A DNA stretch of 64,000 nt from Nemertoderma westbladi. Taxonomy: Eukaryota; Xenacoelomorpha; Nemertodermatida; Nemertodermatidae. The position numbers were made by a program, and so were the translations under genes. The stretch lies in the NCBI GenBank assembly GCA_032718475.1, contig JAUCBJ010003757.1:46168-110167 (forward strand), given 5' to 3'. Below, piece by piece: positions 1 through 10,900 of the stretch; position 1 is the stretch's first letter, and every line of letters begins with the position of its first letter. The notes under the pieces were generated by a model. The model was not told the DNA's origin. It did not search any database and saw nothing but the letters and a program-made list of their open reading frames with translations.

Positions 1-3000
1 ATATACAAACACAATATAAACAAATATAGTGTGATAGAAAATCCGTATAACATACAAACACAATATAACCAAAGTGTAATAGATAATCCGTATAACATAC
101 AAACACAATATAAACAAATATAGTGTGATAGATAATCCGTATAACATACAAACACAATATAAACAAATATAGTGTGATAGATAATCCGTATAACATACAA
201 ACACAATATAAACAAATATAGTGTGATAGATAATCCGTATAACATACAAACACAATATAAACAAATATAGTGTGATAGAAAATCCGTATAACATACAAAC
301 ACAATATAAACAAATATAGTGTGATAGATAATCCGTGTAACATACAAACACAATATAAACAAATATAGTTTGATAGATAATCCGTATAACATACAAACAC
401 AATATAAACAAATATAGTGTGATAGATAATCCGTATATCATACAAACACAATATAAACAAATATAGTGTGATAGAAAATCCGTATAACATACAAACACAA
501 TATAAACAAATATAGTGTGATAGATAATCCGTATAACATACAAACACAATATAAACAAATATAGTGTGATAGAAAATCCGTATAACATACAAACACAATA
601 TAAACAAATATAGTGTGATAGATAATCCGTGTAATATACAAACACAATATAAACAAATATAGTGTGATAGAAAATCCGTATAACATACAAACACAATATA
701 AACAAATATAGTGTGATAGATAATCCGTGTAATATACAAACACAATATAAACAAATATAGTGTGATAGATAATCCGTGTAATATACAAACACAATATAAA
801 CAAATATAGTGTGATAGATAATCCGTATAACATACAAACACAATATAAACAAATATAGTGTGATAGATAATCCGTATAACATACAAACACAATATAAACA
901 AATATAGTGTGATAGATAATCCGTATAACATACAAACACAATATAAACAAATATAGTGTGATAGATAATCCGTATAACATACAAACACAATATAAACAAA
1001 TATAGTGTGATAGAAAATCCGTATAACATACAAACACAATATAAACAAATATAGTGTGATAGATAATCCGTGTAACATACAAACACAATATAAACAAATA
1101 TAGTTTGATAGATAATCCGTATAACATACAAACACAATATAAACAAATATAGTGTGATAGATAATCCGTATAACATACAAACACAATATAAACAAATATA
1201 GTGTGATAGAAAATCCGTATAACATACAAACACAATATAAACAAATATAGTGTGATAGATAATCCGTATAACATACAAACACAATATAAACAAATATAGT
1301 GTGATAGATAATCCGTATAACATACAAACACAATATAAACAAATATAGTGTGATAGAAAATCCGTATAACATACAAACACAATATAAACAAATATAGTGT
1401 GATAGATAATCCGTGTAATATACAAACACAATATAAACAAATATAGTGTGATAGAAAATCCGTATAACATACAAACACAATATAAACAAATATAGTGTGA
1501 TAGATAATCCGTGTAATATACAAACACAATATAAACAAATATAGTGTGATAGATAATCCGTGTAATATACAAACACAATATAAACAAATATAGTGTGATA
1601 GATAATCCGTGTAATATACAAACACAATATAAACAAATATAGTGTGATAGATAATCCGTATAACATACAAACACAATATAAACAAATATAGTGTGATAGA
1701 AAATCCGTATAACATACAAACACAATATAAACAAATATAGTGTGATAGATAATCCGTGTAATATACAAACACAATATAAACAAATATAGTGTGATAGAAA
1801 ATCCGTATAACATACAAACACAATATAAACAAATATAGTGTGATAGAAAATCCGTATAACATACAAACACAATATAAACAAATATAGTTTGATAGATAAT
1901 CCGTATAACATACAAACACAATATAAACAAATATAGTGTGATAGAAAATCCGTATAACATACAAACACAATATAAACAAATATAGTGTGATAGAAAATCC
2001 GTATAACATACAAACACAATATAAACAAATATAGTGTGATAGAAAATCCGTATAACATACAAACACAATCTAACAAATATAGTGTGATAGATAATCCGTG
2101 TAACATACAAACACAATATAAACAAATATAGTTTGATAGATAATCCGTATAACATACAAACACAATATAAACAAATATAGTGTGATAGATAATCCGCATA
2201 ACATACAAACACAATATAAACAAATATAGTGTGATAGAAAATCCGTATAACATACAAACACAATATAAACAAATAAAGTGTGATAGATAATCCGTGTAAC
2301 ATACAAACACAATATAAACAAATATAGTTTGATAGATAATCCGTATAACATACAAACACAATATAAACAAATATAGTGTGATAGAAAATCCGTATAACAT
2401 ACAAACACAATATAAACAAATATAGTGTGATAGATAATCCGCATAACATACAAACACAATATAAACAAATATAGTGTGATAGATAATCCGTATAACATAC
2501 AAACACAATATAAACAAATATAGTGTAATAGATAATCCGTGTAACATACAAACACAATATAAACAAATATAGTGTGATAGATAATCCGTGTAACATACAA
2601 ACACAATATAAACAAATATAGTGTGATAGAAAATCCGTATAACATACAAACACAATATAAACAAATATAGTGTGATAGATAATCCGTGTAACATACAAAC
2701 ACAATATAAACAAATATAGTGTGATAGATAATCCGTGTAACATACAAACACAATATTATAAACAAATATAGTGTGATAGAAAATCCGTATAACATACAAA
2801 CACAATATAAACAAATATAGTGTGATAGATAATCCGTGTAACATACAAACACAATATAAACAGATATAGTGTGATAGAAAATCCGTATAACATACAAACA
2901 CAATATAAACAAATATAGTGTGATAGATAATCCGTGTAACATACAAACACAATATAAACAAATATAGTGTGATAGATAATCCGTGTAACATACAAACACA

Positions 3001-4092
3001 ATATAAACAAATATAGTGTGATAGATAATCCGCATAACATACAAACACAATCTAACAAATATAGTGTGATAGATAATCCGTGTAACATACAAACACAATA
3101 TAAACAAATATAGTTTGATAGATAATCCGAATAACATACTTAAACACAATATAAACAAATATAGTGTGATAGATAATCCGCATAACATACAAACACAATA
3201 TAAACAAATAAAGTGTGATAGATAATCCGTATAACATACAAACACAATATAAACAAATAAAGTGTGATAGATAATCCGTGTAACATACAAACACAATATA
3301 AACAAATATAGTGTGATAGATAATCCGTGTAACATACAAACACAATATAAACAAATATAGTGTGATAGATAATCCGTATAACATACAAACACAATATAAA
3401 CAAATATAGTGTGATAGATAATCCGTGTAACATACAAACACAATCTAAACAAATATAGTGTGATAGATAATCCGTGTAACATACAAACACATTATAAACA
3501 AATATAGTGTAATAGATAATCCGTATAACATGCAAACACAATATAAACAAATATAGTGTGATAGAAAATCCGTATAACATGCAAACACAATATAAACAAA
3601 TATAGTGTGATAGAAAATCCGTATAACATACAAACACAATATAAACAAATATAGTGTGATAGATAATCCGTGTAACATACAAACACAATATAAACAAATA
3701 TAGTGTGATAGATAATCCGTATAACATACAAACACAATCTAAACAAATATAGTGTGATAGATAATCCGTATAACATACAAACACAATATAAACAAATATA
3801 GTTTGATAGATAATCCGTATAACATACAAACACAATATAAACAAATATAGTGTGATAGATAATCCGTGTAACATACAAACACAATCTAAACAAATATAGT
3901 GTGATAGATAATCCGTGTAACATACAAACACAATATAAACAAATATAGTGTGATAGATAATCCGTGTAACATACAAACACAATATAAACAAATATAGTGT
4001 GATAGATAATCCGTATAACATACAAACACAATATAAACAAATATAGTGTGATAGATAATCCGTATAACATACAAACACAATATAAACAAATA
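1..4092. repeat. 49-bp AT-rich satellite array (about 83 copies)
   Basis: Head-to-tail units of 49 bp run from the first base of the window to about 4092. Each contains the core AAACACAATATAAACAAATA followed by a TAGTGTGATAG block. Units differ mainly at a few positions: GATAGATAA versus GATAGAAAA, and CCGTATAAC versus CCGTGTAAC, CCGTGTAAT or CCGCATAAC. A few units carry small indels, for example near 75, 2066, 2755 and 3050. The long minus-strand open frames here arise because the unit has no stop in any minus frame and 49 is not a multiple of three; they are not genes. The array probably lies in an upstream intron of paxillin, but its left edge is outside the window. Confidence 0.97.
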
Positions 4093-4176
4093 TAATATCA
4101 TAATAATAATTCAGCATCAGCACCCCAAATATTTTTTACAAATATTAATGAAACCCACTTCTACCTTTCCTAACCA

Positions 4177-4405
4177 CCGACGGGCTCTGGTTACAGTTCC
4201 TAACCACGGGCTCTGGTTACAGTTCCTAACCACGGGCTCTGGTTACAGTTCCTAACCACGGGCTCTGGTTACAGTTCCTAACCACGGGCTCAGGTTACAG
4301 TTCCTAACCACGGGCTCTGGTTACAGTTCCTAACCACGGGCTCTGGTTACAGTTCCTAACCACGGGCTCTGGTTACAGTTACTAACCACGGGCTCTGGTT
4401 ACAGT
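4177..4405. repeat. 26-bp minisatellite (about 9 copies)
   Basis: Tandem copies of a 26-bp unit with the core GGGCTCTGGTTACAG followed by TTCCTAACCAC. Copies are nearly identical (one CTCAGG variant, one TTACTAACC variant). It lies in the intron upstream of the first visible paxillin exon. Each unit contains TTACAG, a possible AG acceptor, but no exon adjoins the array, so nothing shows that it is used. Confidence 0.93.
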
Positions 4406-4556
4406 TTCATTTGGTAATTTTGCTTCAAATAAATAATAATCAGTTAACGAGGATAATTGGTGAAAGTTCGGTGCGGTGAAGTTCTCCTACGCCAGGTCCA
4501 CGGAATCTGGAATTGACAGTGGAGTATAATTTATTTTTGTATAGTTTTGTGTATTT

Positions 4557-4588
<32 letters not shown>

Positions 4589-4885
4589 CTTTTTGGAACG
4601 CCCCAGTACTCCTGTATGGAGAATAACATTCCGAAAACCATTACAATAGTTAAGCCACCGTCCCACCCTTAATAAAAATTAATGAATAATACTTCATTAA
4701 TTAATGTGTATCTTCCTTTGTTTTTATATTTTACAAAGTATTAAAATCGTTTCCACATTCCAATTATATGATTTTATATTCGGGGCACCATATTTATGTA
4801 ATCGTATTGATAAATTCATTTATTGAATTGTACGATAATAATAATAAGTTATTCAAATACAATGATGAATCGATTTATATTACAG
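4406..4885 (+). other. paxillin intron sequence with a poly-G tract
   Basis: No exon seen. It contains a 21-nt poly-G run at 4568-4588 and AT-rich sequence leading to the TTATATTACAG acceptor at 4875-4885. Confidence 0.6.
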
Positions 4886-5001
4886 AAATGTGTAACGGCG
4901 TTAGATAAAACATGGCATCCGGAGCATTTCTTCTGCGCTCATTGTGGTGAGAACTTCGGTGAGGAAGGATTCCACGAAAGATACGGAAAAGCATATTGCA
5001 G
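4886..5001 (+). CDS. PXN: paxillin exon: second half of LIM2
   Basis: This exon encodes a peptide starting [17 protein letters not shown] and ending GKAYCR. In vertebrate paxillin the matching stretch is the second part of LIM2. It supplies zinc ligands of the LIM fold (H and C of [11 protein letters not shown], and the later C). The acceptor is TTACAG at 4885; the donor AG|GTTGAT at 5001/5002 is a weak match to consensus. The exon ends in phase 2 and joins in frame to the exon at 5782. Paxillin is a focal-adhesion scaffold whose LIM domains target it to integrin adhesions. Earlier exons (LD motifs, LIM1) must lie left of the window. The family also includes Hic-5 and leupaxin, so PXN means the ancestral invertebrate paxillin. 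Confidence 0.9.
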
Positions 5002-5147
5002 GTTGATTAATTTTACGTACCTTCAATTATTTTTATTTCTAAAGTCGTAAGAAAAATAAAATAGTACAAAATATCGTGCATATATTTTTAACATTATTAT
5101 TTCTAAAGTTTGTATGAGTATATTTTGTGTGAGGCAGTTGGTGTTAT

Positions 5148-5227
5148 ATATGCAAGAATTATACTTGCTTATATGCAAGAATTATACTTGCTTATATGCA
5201 AGAATTATACTTGCTTATATGCAAGAA
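5148..5227. repeat. 23-bp short tandem repeat with internal palindrome
   Basis: Three to four copies of a 23-bp unit containing GCAAGAATTATACTTGC, itself an inverted repeat (GCAAG/CTTGC), in the paxillin intron. Confidence 0.85.
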
Positions 5228-5239
5228 CCGAAGTTAGCC

Positions 5240-5705
5240 ACAGAAGGTCCACAATATACCCATCATTTATATAATTCTGATGTAATATTAAGGTTTTGTT
5301 CGGAAATGGGAAAAATGATGAAACACGTCACCTGGGGTTGAACCAGCGCTATACGTTCGTTTCGGCCTATCAGCCGTCATCAGTAGCGCTAACCAGTTCA
5401 GCCAATTGTCCCTGACCCTTACTCTCCCATCTAATCCACTTCTATTGAACAGGCAGTCTGAAGTGCATAGTTGCTGTTAGAGATATGATATGGAACTTAA
5501 GTCTGCCTGTTCAATAGAAGTGGATATGGGTGGGGGGACTAGTGGTTAGGAGCAAGTGGCTGAACTGGTTAGCGCTACTGTTGAGGCCTGATAGGCTGAA
5601 ACGTACGTATAGCGCGGGTTCAACCCCCGGTGACGCGCTTTCTCATTTTTTCAATTTCTTAACATAACCATTGATGTTACATCATTAATTACAGTTGCAT
5701 TACCA
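5240..5705. mobile_element. foldback element with two hammerhead-like cores and pol III box-like motifs
   Basis: Long imperfect inverted repeat in the paxillin intron. The clearest arms are about 5325-5469 and 5495-5638, and homology extends outward on both sides. Read outward, each arm carries a box-A-like motif (TGGCTGAACTGG, 5557-5568), then a hammerhead-like core, then a box-B-like motif (GGTTCAACCC, 5617-5626). In the right arm the core reads AGCGCTA, CTGTTGA, GGCCTGATAGGC, TGAAAC, then GTA|TAGCGC (5571-5615). The left arm, on the minus strand (5390-5346), has an intact CTGATGA and GAAAC but a mismatched stem II. AGCGCTA and TAGCGCT could pair as stem I around both cores. A relic of the element's right end recurs inverted near 5094-5160 plus 50 kb, at 55094-55160. 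A tRNA-derived SINE-like ancestry is an inference. Confidence 0.65.
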
Positions 5706-5781
5706 GCTCGACTCCAATTCATTTCTTAATATATTTTGGTTTAACAGTTTATCCTTTATTATCCAATATAATGTATTCCAG

Positions 5782-5896
5782 GAGCGATTATTTCAATATG
5801 TTTGCTCCACGTTGCTCTGGTTGTGAAGAACCAATCATGGAAAATTACATCTCGGCTCTTGGCAGTCAATGGCACCCACAGTGCTTCGTGTGTTCG
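5782..5896 (+). CDS. PXN: paxillin exon: LIM2/LIM3 junction and first finger of LIM3
   Basis: Acceptor ATTCCAG at 5781, donor TCG|GTTAGT at 5896/5897. The peptide continues [17 protein letters not shown] and ends WHPQCFVCS, matching the start of paxillin LIM3 (C-x2-C, then the W-H-P-x-C-F-x-C finger). The frame joins phase 2 from the previous exon and leaves in phase 0. It gives the first zinc-binding half of LIM3. Confidence 0.9.
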
Positions 5897-6086
5897 GTTA
5901 GTTAAGTCAAGATTTTAGGTCAGACTTATATATTGAGACAGGGGTGGAAAATGGTCGGAAATCAGCTCTCGGCGAATCAATATTCTAATCAAAACAATAA
6001 ACGAAAGTCAATAGAACAGGTTACAGTATTATACTTGAGAGTAATCAGCTGTTATTTATTTGTTTCGATTTTCCCCTGGAGAGTCT

Positions 6087-6102
6087 CCCCCCCCCCCCCC
6101 CC
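6087..6102. repeat. poly-C tract
   Basis: Sixteen consecutive C just upstream of the exon at 6151. It sits in a copy of a dispersed sequence (CCCCTGGAGAG next to a C run) seen again near 45061 and 56150. Confidence 0.8.
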
Positions 6103-6150
6103 TCCCTGCTTATATTATATTTTGTTAACTATAACGTTTATCTGTTTCAG

Positions 6151-6271
6151 GAATGTCGCGTGCCATTCAACGGTGGTTCGTTCTTTGAACACGAGGGTCT
6201 GCCATACTGTGAGATTCACTATCATTCAAAGAGAGGCTCATTGTGTGCCAGTTGCGATAAACCAATCACTG
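6151..6271 (+). CDS. PXN: paxillin exon: second finger of LIM3 and start of LIM4
   Basis: Acceptor CTGTTTCAG at 6150, donor ACTG|GTTAGT at 6271/6272. The peptide begins [20 protein letters not shown] and ends CDKPITG, collinear with vertebrate paxillin LIM3-LIM4. It enters in phase 0 and leaves in phase 1, compatible with the next exon. Confidence 0.92.
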
Positions 6272-6485
6272 GTTAGTTTAGTTAGAAACCAATCACACGT
6301 CCGACAGTTCAGACTCTGGAGATAAAGAAATCTAAGGAAATTTAGTTATTGTAATTGAATTAATGTTACTTGCCAAGCTGCTACATTACGAACCAGTACG
6401 GCGTATCAAAACGAGCCAAAGTTAAGGAATTAGAGCGCAAGTTATATTTAATTAGTCATAATTAATCTCGGGATGTTTCTTTTAG

Positions 6486-6628
6486 GTCGGTGTATAACGG
6501 CGATGATGAAGAAATACCATCCGGAACACTTTATCTGTACAACTTGTTTGAAGCCATTGAATAAAGGAATGTTTAAGGAACGAGAAGACAAACCGTATTG
6601 CCCACAATGCTACACTAAGTTGCCGTAA
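6486..6628 (+). CDS. PXN: paxillin terminal exon: LIM4 and stop
   Basis: Acceptor CTTTTAG at 6485. The peptide begins [18 protein letters not shown] and runs to [12 protein letters not shown], then TAA at 6626-6628. Vertebrate paxillin ends with the same layout, a few residues after the last LIM4 cysteine pair, so this is the true C-terminus. All LIM4 zinc ligands visible in this exon are present. The gene converges on HUS1, whose stop codon is about 1.3 kb downstream on the other strand. Confidence 0.93.
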
Positions 6629-7910
6629 ACCACGACCGTAATAACCAATTCCTTAATGAGACACTAGAGGGAGCTTGGAGCTTTAATTTATATCGAATTA
6701 ACCAATTACCGCGCAGTAGGCCTACTAAATGACCCACCTACTACATTTTCTCTAAACTTTGAGTGCATTATTAGCAGAGTGAATTATAAATTAGTAGAAA
6801 ATGGTGAACTTATTAGCTTCTTATATGATATATTATTGTTTAGAATTAGGAAAATATTGCGGTACAAAAATGAACATTTTAGAGAAATTTTAAATAAACT
6901 TAGTTTGAGAAAAATACTAATTCGAAAATAGAAACAATTATTCACACAGGTAGATTTGATGTATATCGCTTCATATTTACAGTCGAGTAAACATATGTGG
7001 AAGGGTCATCGATAACAATAGACAAATAAGTAGTCCCCCCCCCCCCCCCCCGGGTAAATTATCCTCCACAGTACTGTAGAATATGAAAGCTTAGATCATA
7101 AAACACTGATTCCAAGATCAAGGCTTTCACATGGCGTCCGTCTCGGGGCCAAAACGTGGGAATTCCTACAGCAAAATGCAGGCAGTGGCAGTAACCAGTT
7201 GTCGTAACGTAAGTACTAGAAACGGTGGAGTTCTACAGAGATTCACTTTTTTTAATTAAAATAACTCGACACTTCCACCGTGAGATAAATGTTTTAATTT
7301 TCGAATAAAATTAGGTGGCGAATTCGTAGCGAATAAAGTACTTTATAATACTGTATTGCATTACTCGTCTCCGTTACAGAGTAGTTATCATATAAAGAGC
7401 TTCCCGCCGTGCCATAAAGTAAATAATTATTCATTATCGTATCATTGCTCTGTGTGAATAATAAATAGTGGATGTTAAAAAGCTGTAATAAAGCAAAAAA
7501 AGCAGCCATAATAAATATTTACTTTTTCGTATTAATTCAGGATATTTGGGTTTAAATGTTACCGGTAATAATTTATTATTTATATAATGTTTAATGTGCT
7601 TCAATGGTTTGGTAAAGTATCTAGTTTCACAATATTGTTGTAAATCTTCATCGTTTATTCGTAAAGTTTTCTAACAATTCTTATAAGCTGAAATTCTTCA
7701 ATAAACAGTTGTATAGAAAAACAAAGCAATTATTGTTGATAAGCCAATCTTAGATTGGCAGTGTATTTCATTGTATCCGTTGTTTGTAACAGATGTAATC
7801 CAAAGTATCGGAAATATCCTCAGATCAGCTGTAAATATTGCCACAATGATTAAGTGATCGACTCGGAGGTAATTCGTCTTTGTCTTCATTAGTTCCTGTG
7901 GTTACAGTTG
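6629..7910. other. intergenic region between convergent paxillin and HUS1
   Basis: It should hold the 3' UTRs of both genes. It is AT-rich, with a 17-nt poly-C at 7035-7051. No coding sequence is recognised. Confidence 0.6.
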
Positions 7911-7996
7911 CTATGAAACAACGGCTGGTAGGAAATATTGCAGAGTCATATCTTGGTGGATGAGAAAGAAATGGATAAGTTTGTCTTCCACAATGT
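7911..7996 (-). CDS. HUS1: HUS1 exon 7 (C-terminus)
   Basis: Acceptor TTCATTTAG|AC. It encodes residues 262-289: NIVEDKLIHF, then a hydrophobic strand and LQYFLPAVVS, then TAG at 7913-7911. This matches the closing strand of the HUS1 C-terminal clamp domain. Confidence 0.93.
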
Positions 7997-10900
7997 CTAA
8001 ATGAAAATAAATATAAGTTGTATGAAAAACAACAACTTTATTAAACATAAAACTGGTCAGATAAAAAGCATTAGATGGCGCCATTATGGAGCCCCCTTTT
8101 ATGTAGCTATCCTATCGGTTACTGTGTGTAGATTCAACTGGTCCTCAACCCAACCCCCCCCCCCCCACCCCCCCCCCCCGGCGTATATATTGAGTCAATG
8201 GCACAAAATAACCGCAATAATACAAAAATACAAAATACATTTTAGCGGGTTTGAAAAATAAATTTAATTTAATTAATAACATTAAGGAAAGGGACATGTT
8301 ACAGTGGCGGTGTTTTCTATCCAAAACAATAAACTATACATTATTTCACTTGCGGTCAATGTGCGCCTCTATCTGTGTGTAGTATATGACAGTTAATACT
8401 AACTACAGACAACTTTCATCGGGTTTAGTTGTTGGCTGGTAAGGAAGTGTAAGACCTTCCGTATATCGACCTTAGCGCTAGCAAACTCGGCGTCATCGCG
8501 ATCGGGGCTGCATAGACCTCCAGGAGCCTCGTCTAGTCGGGAAAAATAGGGGGAAATTATAGTTCGGTTGGGTCGTCTAGTCGGGGAAAATAGGGGAAAA
8601 TATAGTTCGGTTGGCTCGTATAGTCGGGAAAAATAGGGGAAATTATAGTTCGGTTGGCTCGTCTGGTCGGGAAAAAATAGGGGAAAATATAGTTCGGTTG
8701 GCTCGTCTAGTCGGGAAAAATAGGGGAAAATATAGTTCGGTTGGCTCGTCTGGTCGGGAAAAATAGGGGAAAATATAGTTCGGTTGGCTCGTCTGGTCGG
8801 GAAAAATAGGGGAAAATATAGTTCGGTTGGCTCGTCTGGTCGGGGAAAATAGGGGAAAATATAGTTCGGTTGGCTCGTCTGGTCGGGAAAAATAGGGGAA
8901 AATATAGTTCGGTTGGCTCGTCTGGTCGGGGAAAATAGGGGAAAATATAGTTCGGTTGGCTCGTCTGGTCGGGAAAAATAGGGGAAAATATAGTTCGGTT
9001 GGGTCGTCTAGTCGGGGAAAAATAGGGGAAATTATAGTTCGGTTGGCTCGTCTAGTCGGGAATAAATAGGGGAAATTATAGTTCGGTTGGGTCGTCTAGT
9101 CGGGGAAAAAATAGGGGAAATTATAGTTCGGTTGGCTCGTCTGGTCGGGGAAAATAGGGGAAAATATAGTTCGGTTGGGTCGTCTGGTCGGGGAAAATAG
9201 GGGAAAATATAGTTCGGTTGGCTCGTCTGGTCGGGAAAAATAGGGGAAATTATAGTTCGGTTGGGTCGTCTGGTCGGGGAAAATAGGGAAAATATAGTTC
9301 GGTTGGGTCGTCTGGTCGGTGAAAATAGGGGAAAATATAGTTCGTGTTGGCTCGTCTGGTCGGGAAAAATAGGGGAAATATATAGTTCGGTTGGCTCGTC
9401 TGGTCGGGAAAAATAGGGGAAAATATAGTTCGGTTGGCTCGTCTGGTCGGGAAAAATAGGGGAAATTATAGTTCGGTTGGCTCGTCTAGTCGGGGAAAAT
9501 AGGGGAAATTATAGTTCGGTTGGGTCGTCTGGTCGGGGAAAATAGGGGAAATTATAGTTCGGTTGGCTCGTCTGGTCGGGAAAAATAGGGGAAAATATAG
9601 TTCGGTTGGCTCGTCTAGTCGGGAAAAATAGGGGAAAATATAGTTCGGTTGGGTCGTCTGGTCGGGGAAAATATAGTTCGGTTGGGTCGTCTGGTCGGGG
9701 AATATAGGGGAAATATAGTTCGGTTGGGGTCGTCTGGTCGGGGAAAATAGGGGAAAATATAGTTCGGTTGGGTCGTCTGGTCGGGGAAAATAGGGGAAAA
9801 TATAGTTCGGTTGGCTCGTCTGGTCGGGAAAAATAGGGGAAAATATAGTTCGGTTGGGTCGTCTGGTCGGGGAAAATAGGGGAAAATATAGTTCGGTTGG
9901 GTCGTCTGGTCGGGGAAAATAGGGGAAAATATAGTTCGGTTGGCTCGTCTGGTCGGGAAAAATAGGGGAAAATATAGTTCGGTTGGCTCGTCTGGTCGGG
10001 AAAAATAGGGGAAAATATAGTTCGGTTGGCTCGTCTGGTCGGGAAAAATAGGGGAAAATATAGTTCGGTTGGCTCGTCTAGTCGGGGAAAAATAGGGGAA
10101 AATATAGTTCGGTTGGGTCGTCTGGTCGGGGAAAATAGGGGAAAATATAGTTCGGTTGGCTCGTCTGGTCGGGAAAAATAGGGGAAAATATAGTTCGGTT
10201 GGCTCGTCTGGTCGGGAAAAATAGGGGAAAATATAGTTCGGTTGGCTCGTCTGGTCGGGAAAAAATATAGTTCGGTTGGCTCGTCTGGTCGGGAAAAATA
10301 GGGGAAAATATAGTTCGGTTGGCTCGTCTGGTCGGGAAAAATAGGGGAAAATATAGTTCGGTTGGGTCGTCTAGTGGGGAAAAATAGGGGAAATTATAGT
10401 TCGGTTGGGTCGTCTAGTGGGGAAAAAATAGGAAAAATTATAGTTCGGTTGGGTCGTCTAGTGGGGGAAAAAATAGGGAAAATATAGATCGGTGGGCTCG
10501 TCTGGTCGGGAAAAATAGGGGAAAATATAGTTCGGTTGGGTCGTCTGGTCGGGAAAAATAGGGGAAAATATAGTTCGGTTGGGTCGTCTAATCGGGGAAA
10601 ATAGGGGAAAATATAGTTCGGTTGGGTCGTCTGGTCGGGGGAAAATAGGGGGAAAATATAGTTCGGTTGGCTCGTCTAGTCGGGGAAAAATAGGGGAAAA
10701 TATAGTTCGGTTGGCTCGTCTAGTCGGGGAAAATAGGGGAAAATATAGTTCGGTTGGCTCGTCTAGTCGGGGAAAATAGGGGAAAATATAGTTCGGTTGG
10801 CTCGTCTAGTCGGGGAAAATAGGGGAAAATATAGTTCGGTTGGGTCGTCTGGTCGGGAAAAATAGGGGAAAATATAGTTCGGTTGGGTCGTCTGGTCGGG

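Noticed and set aside
1-4092. CRISPR-like array
   Set aside because: Units are contiguous with no unique spacers, and the genome is eukaryotic.
438-4123. Minus-strand frames of up to 542 codons in the 49-bp satellite
   Set aside because: Same effect of a stop-free unit; hydrophobic repeats with no start context, splice sites or homology.
5557-5626. A functional tRNA gene
   Set aside because: Box-A-like and box-B-like motifs are present, but the sequence between them has no anticodon arm and instead resembles a hammerhead core.
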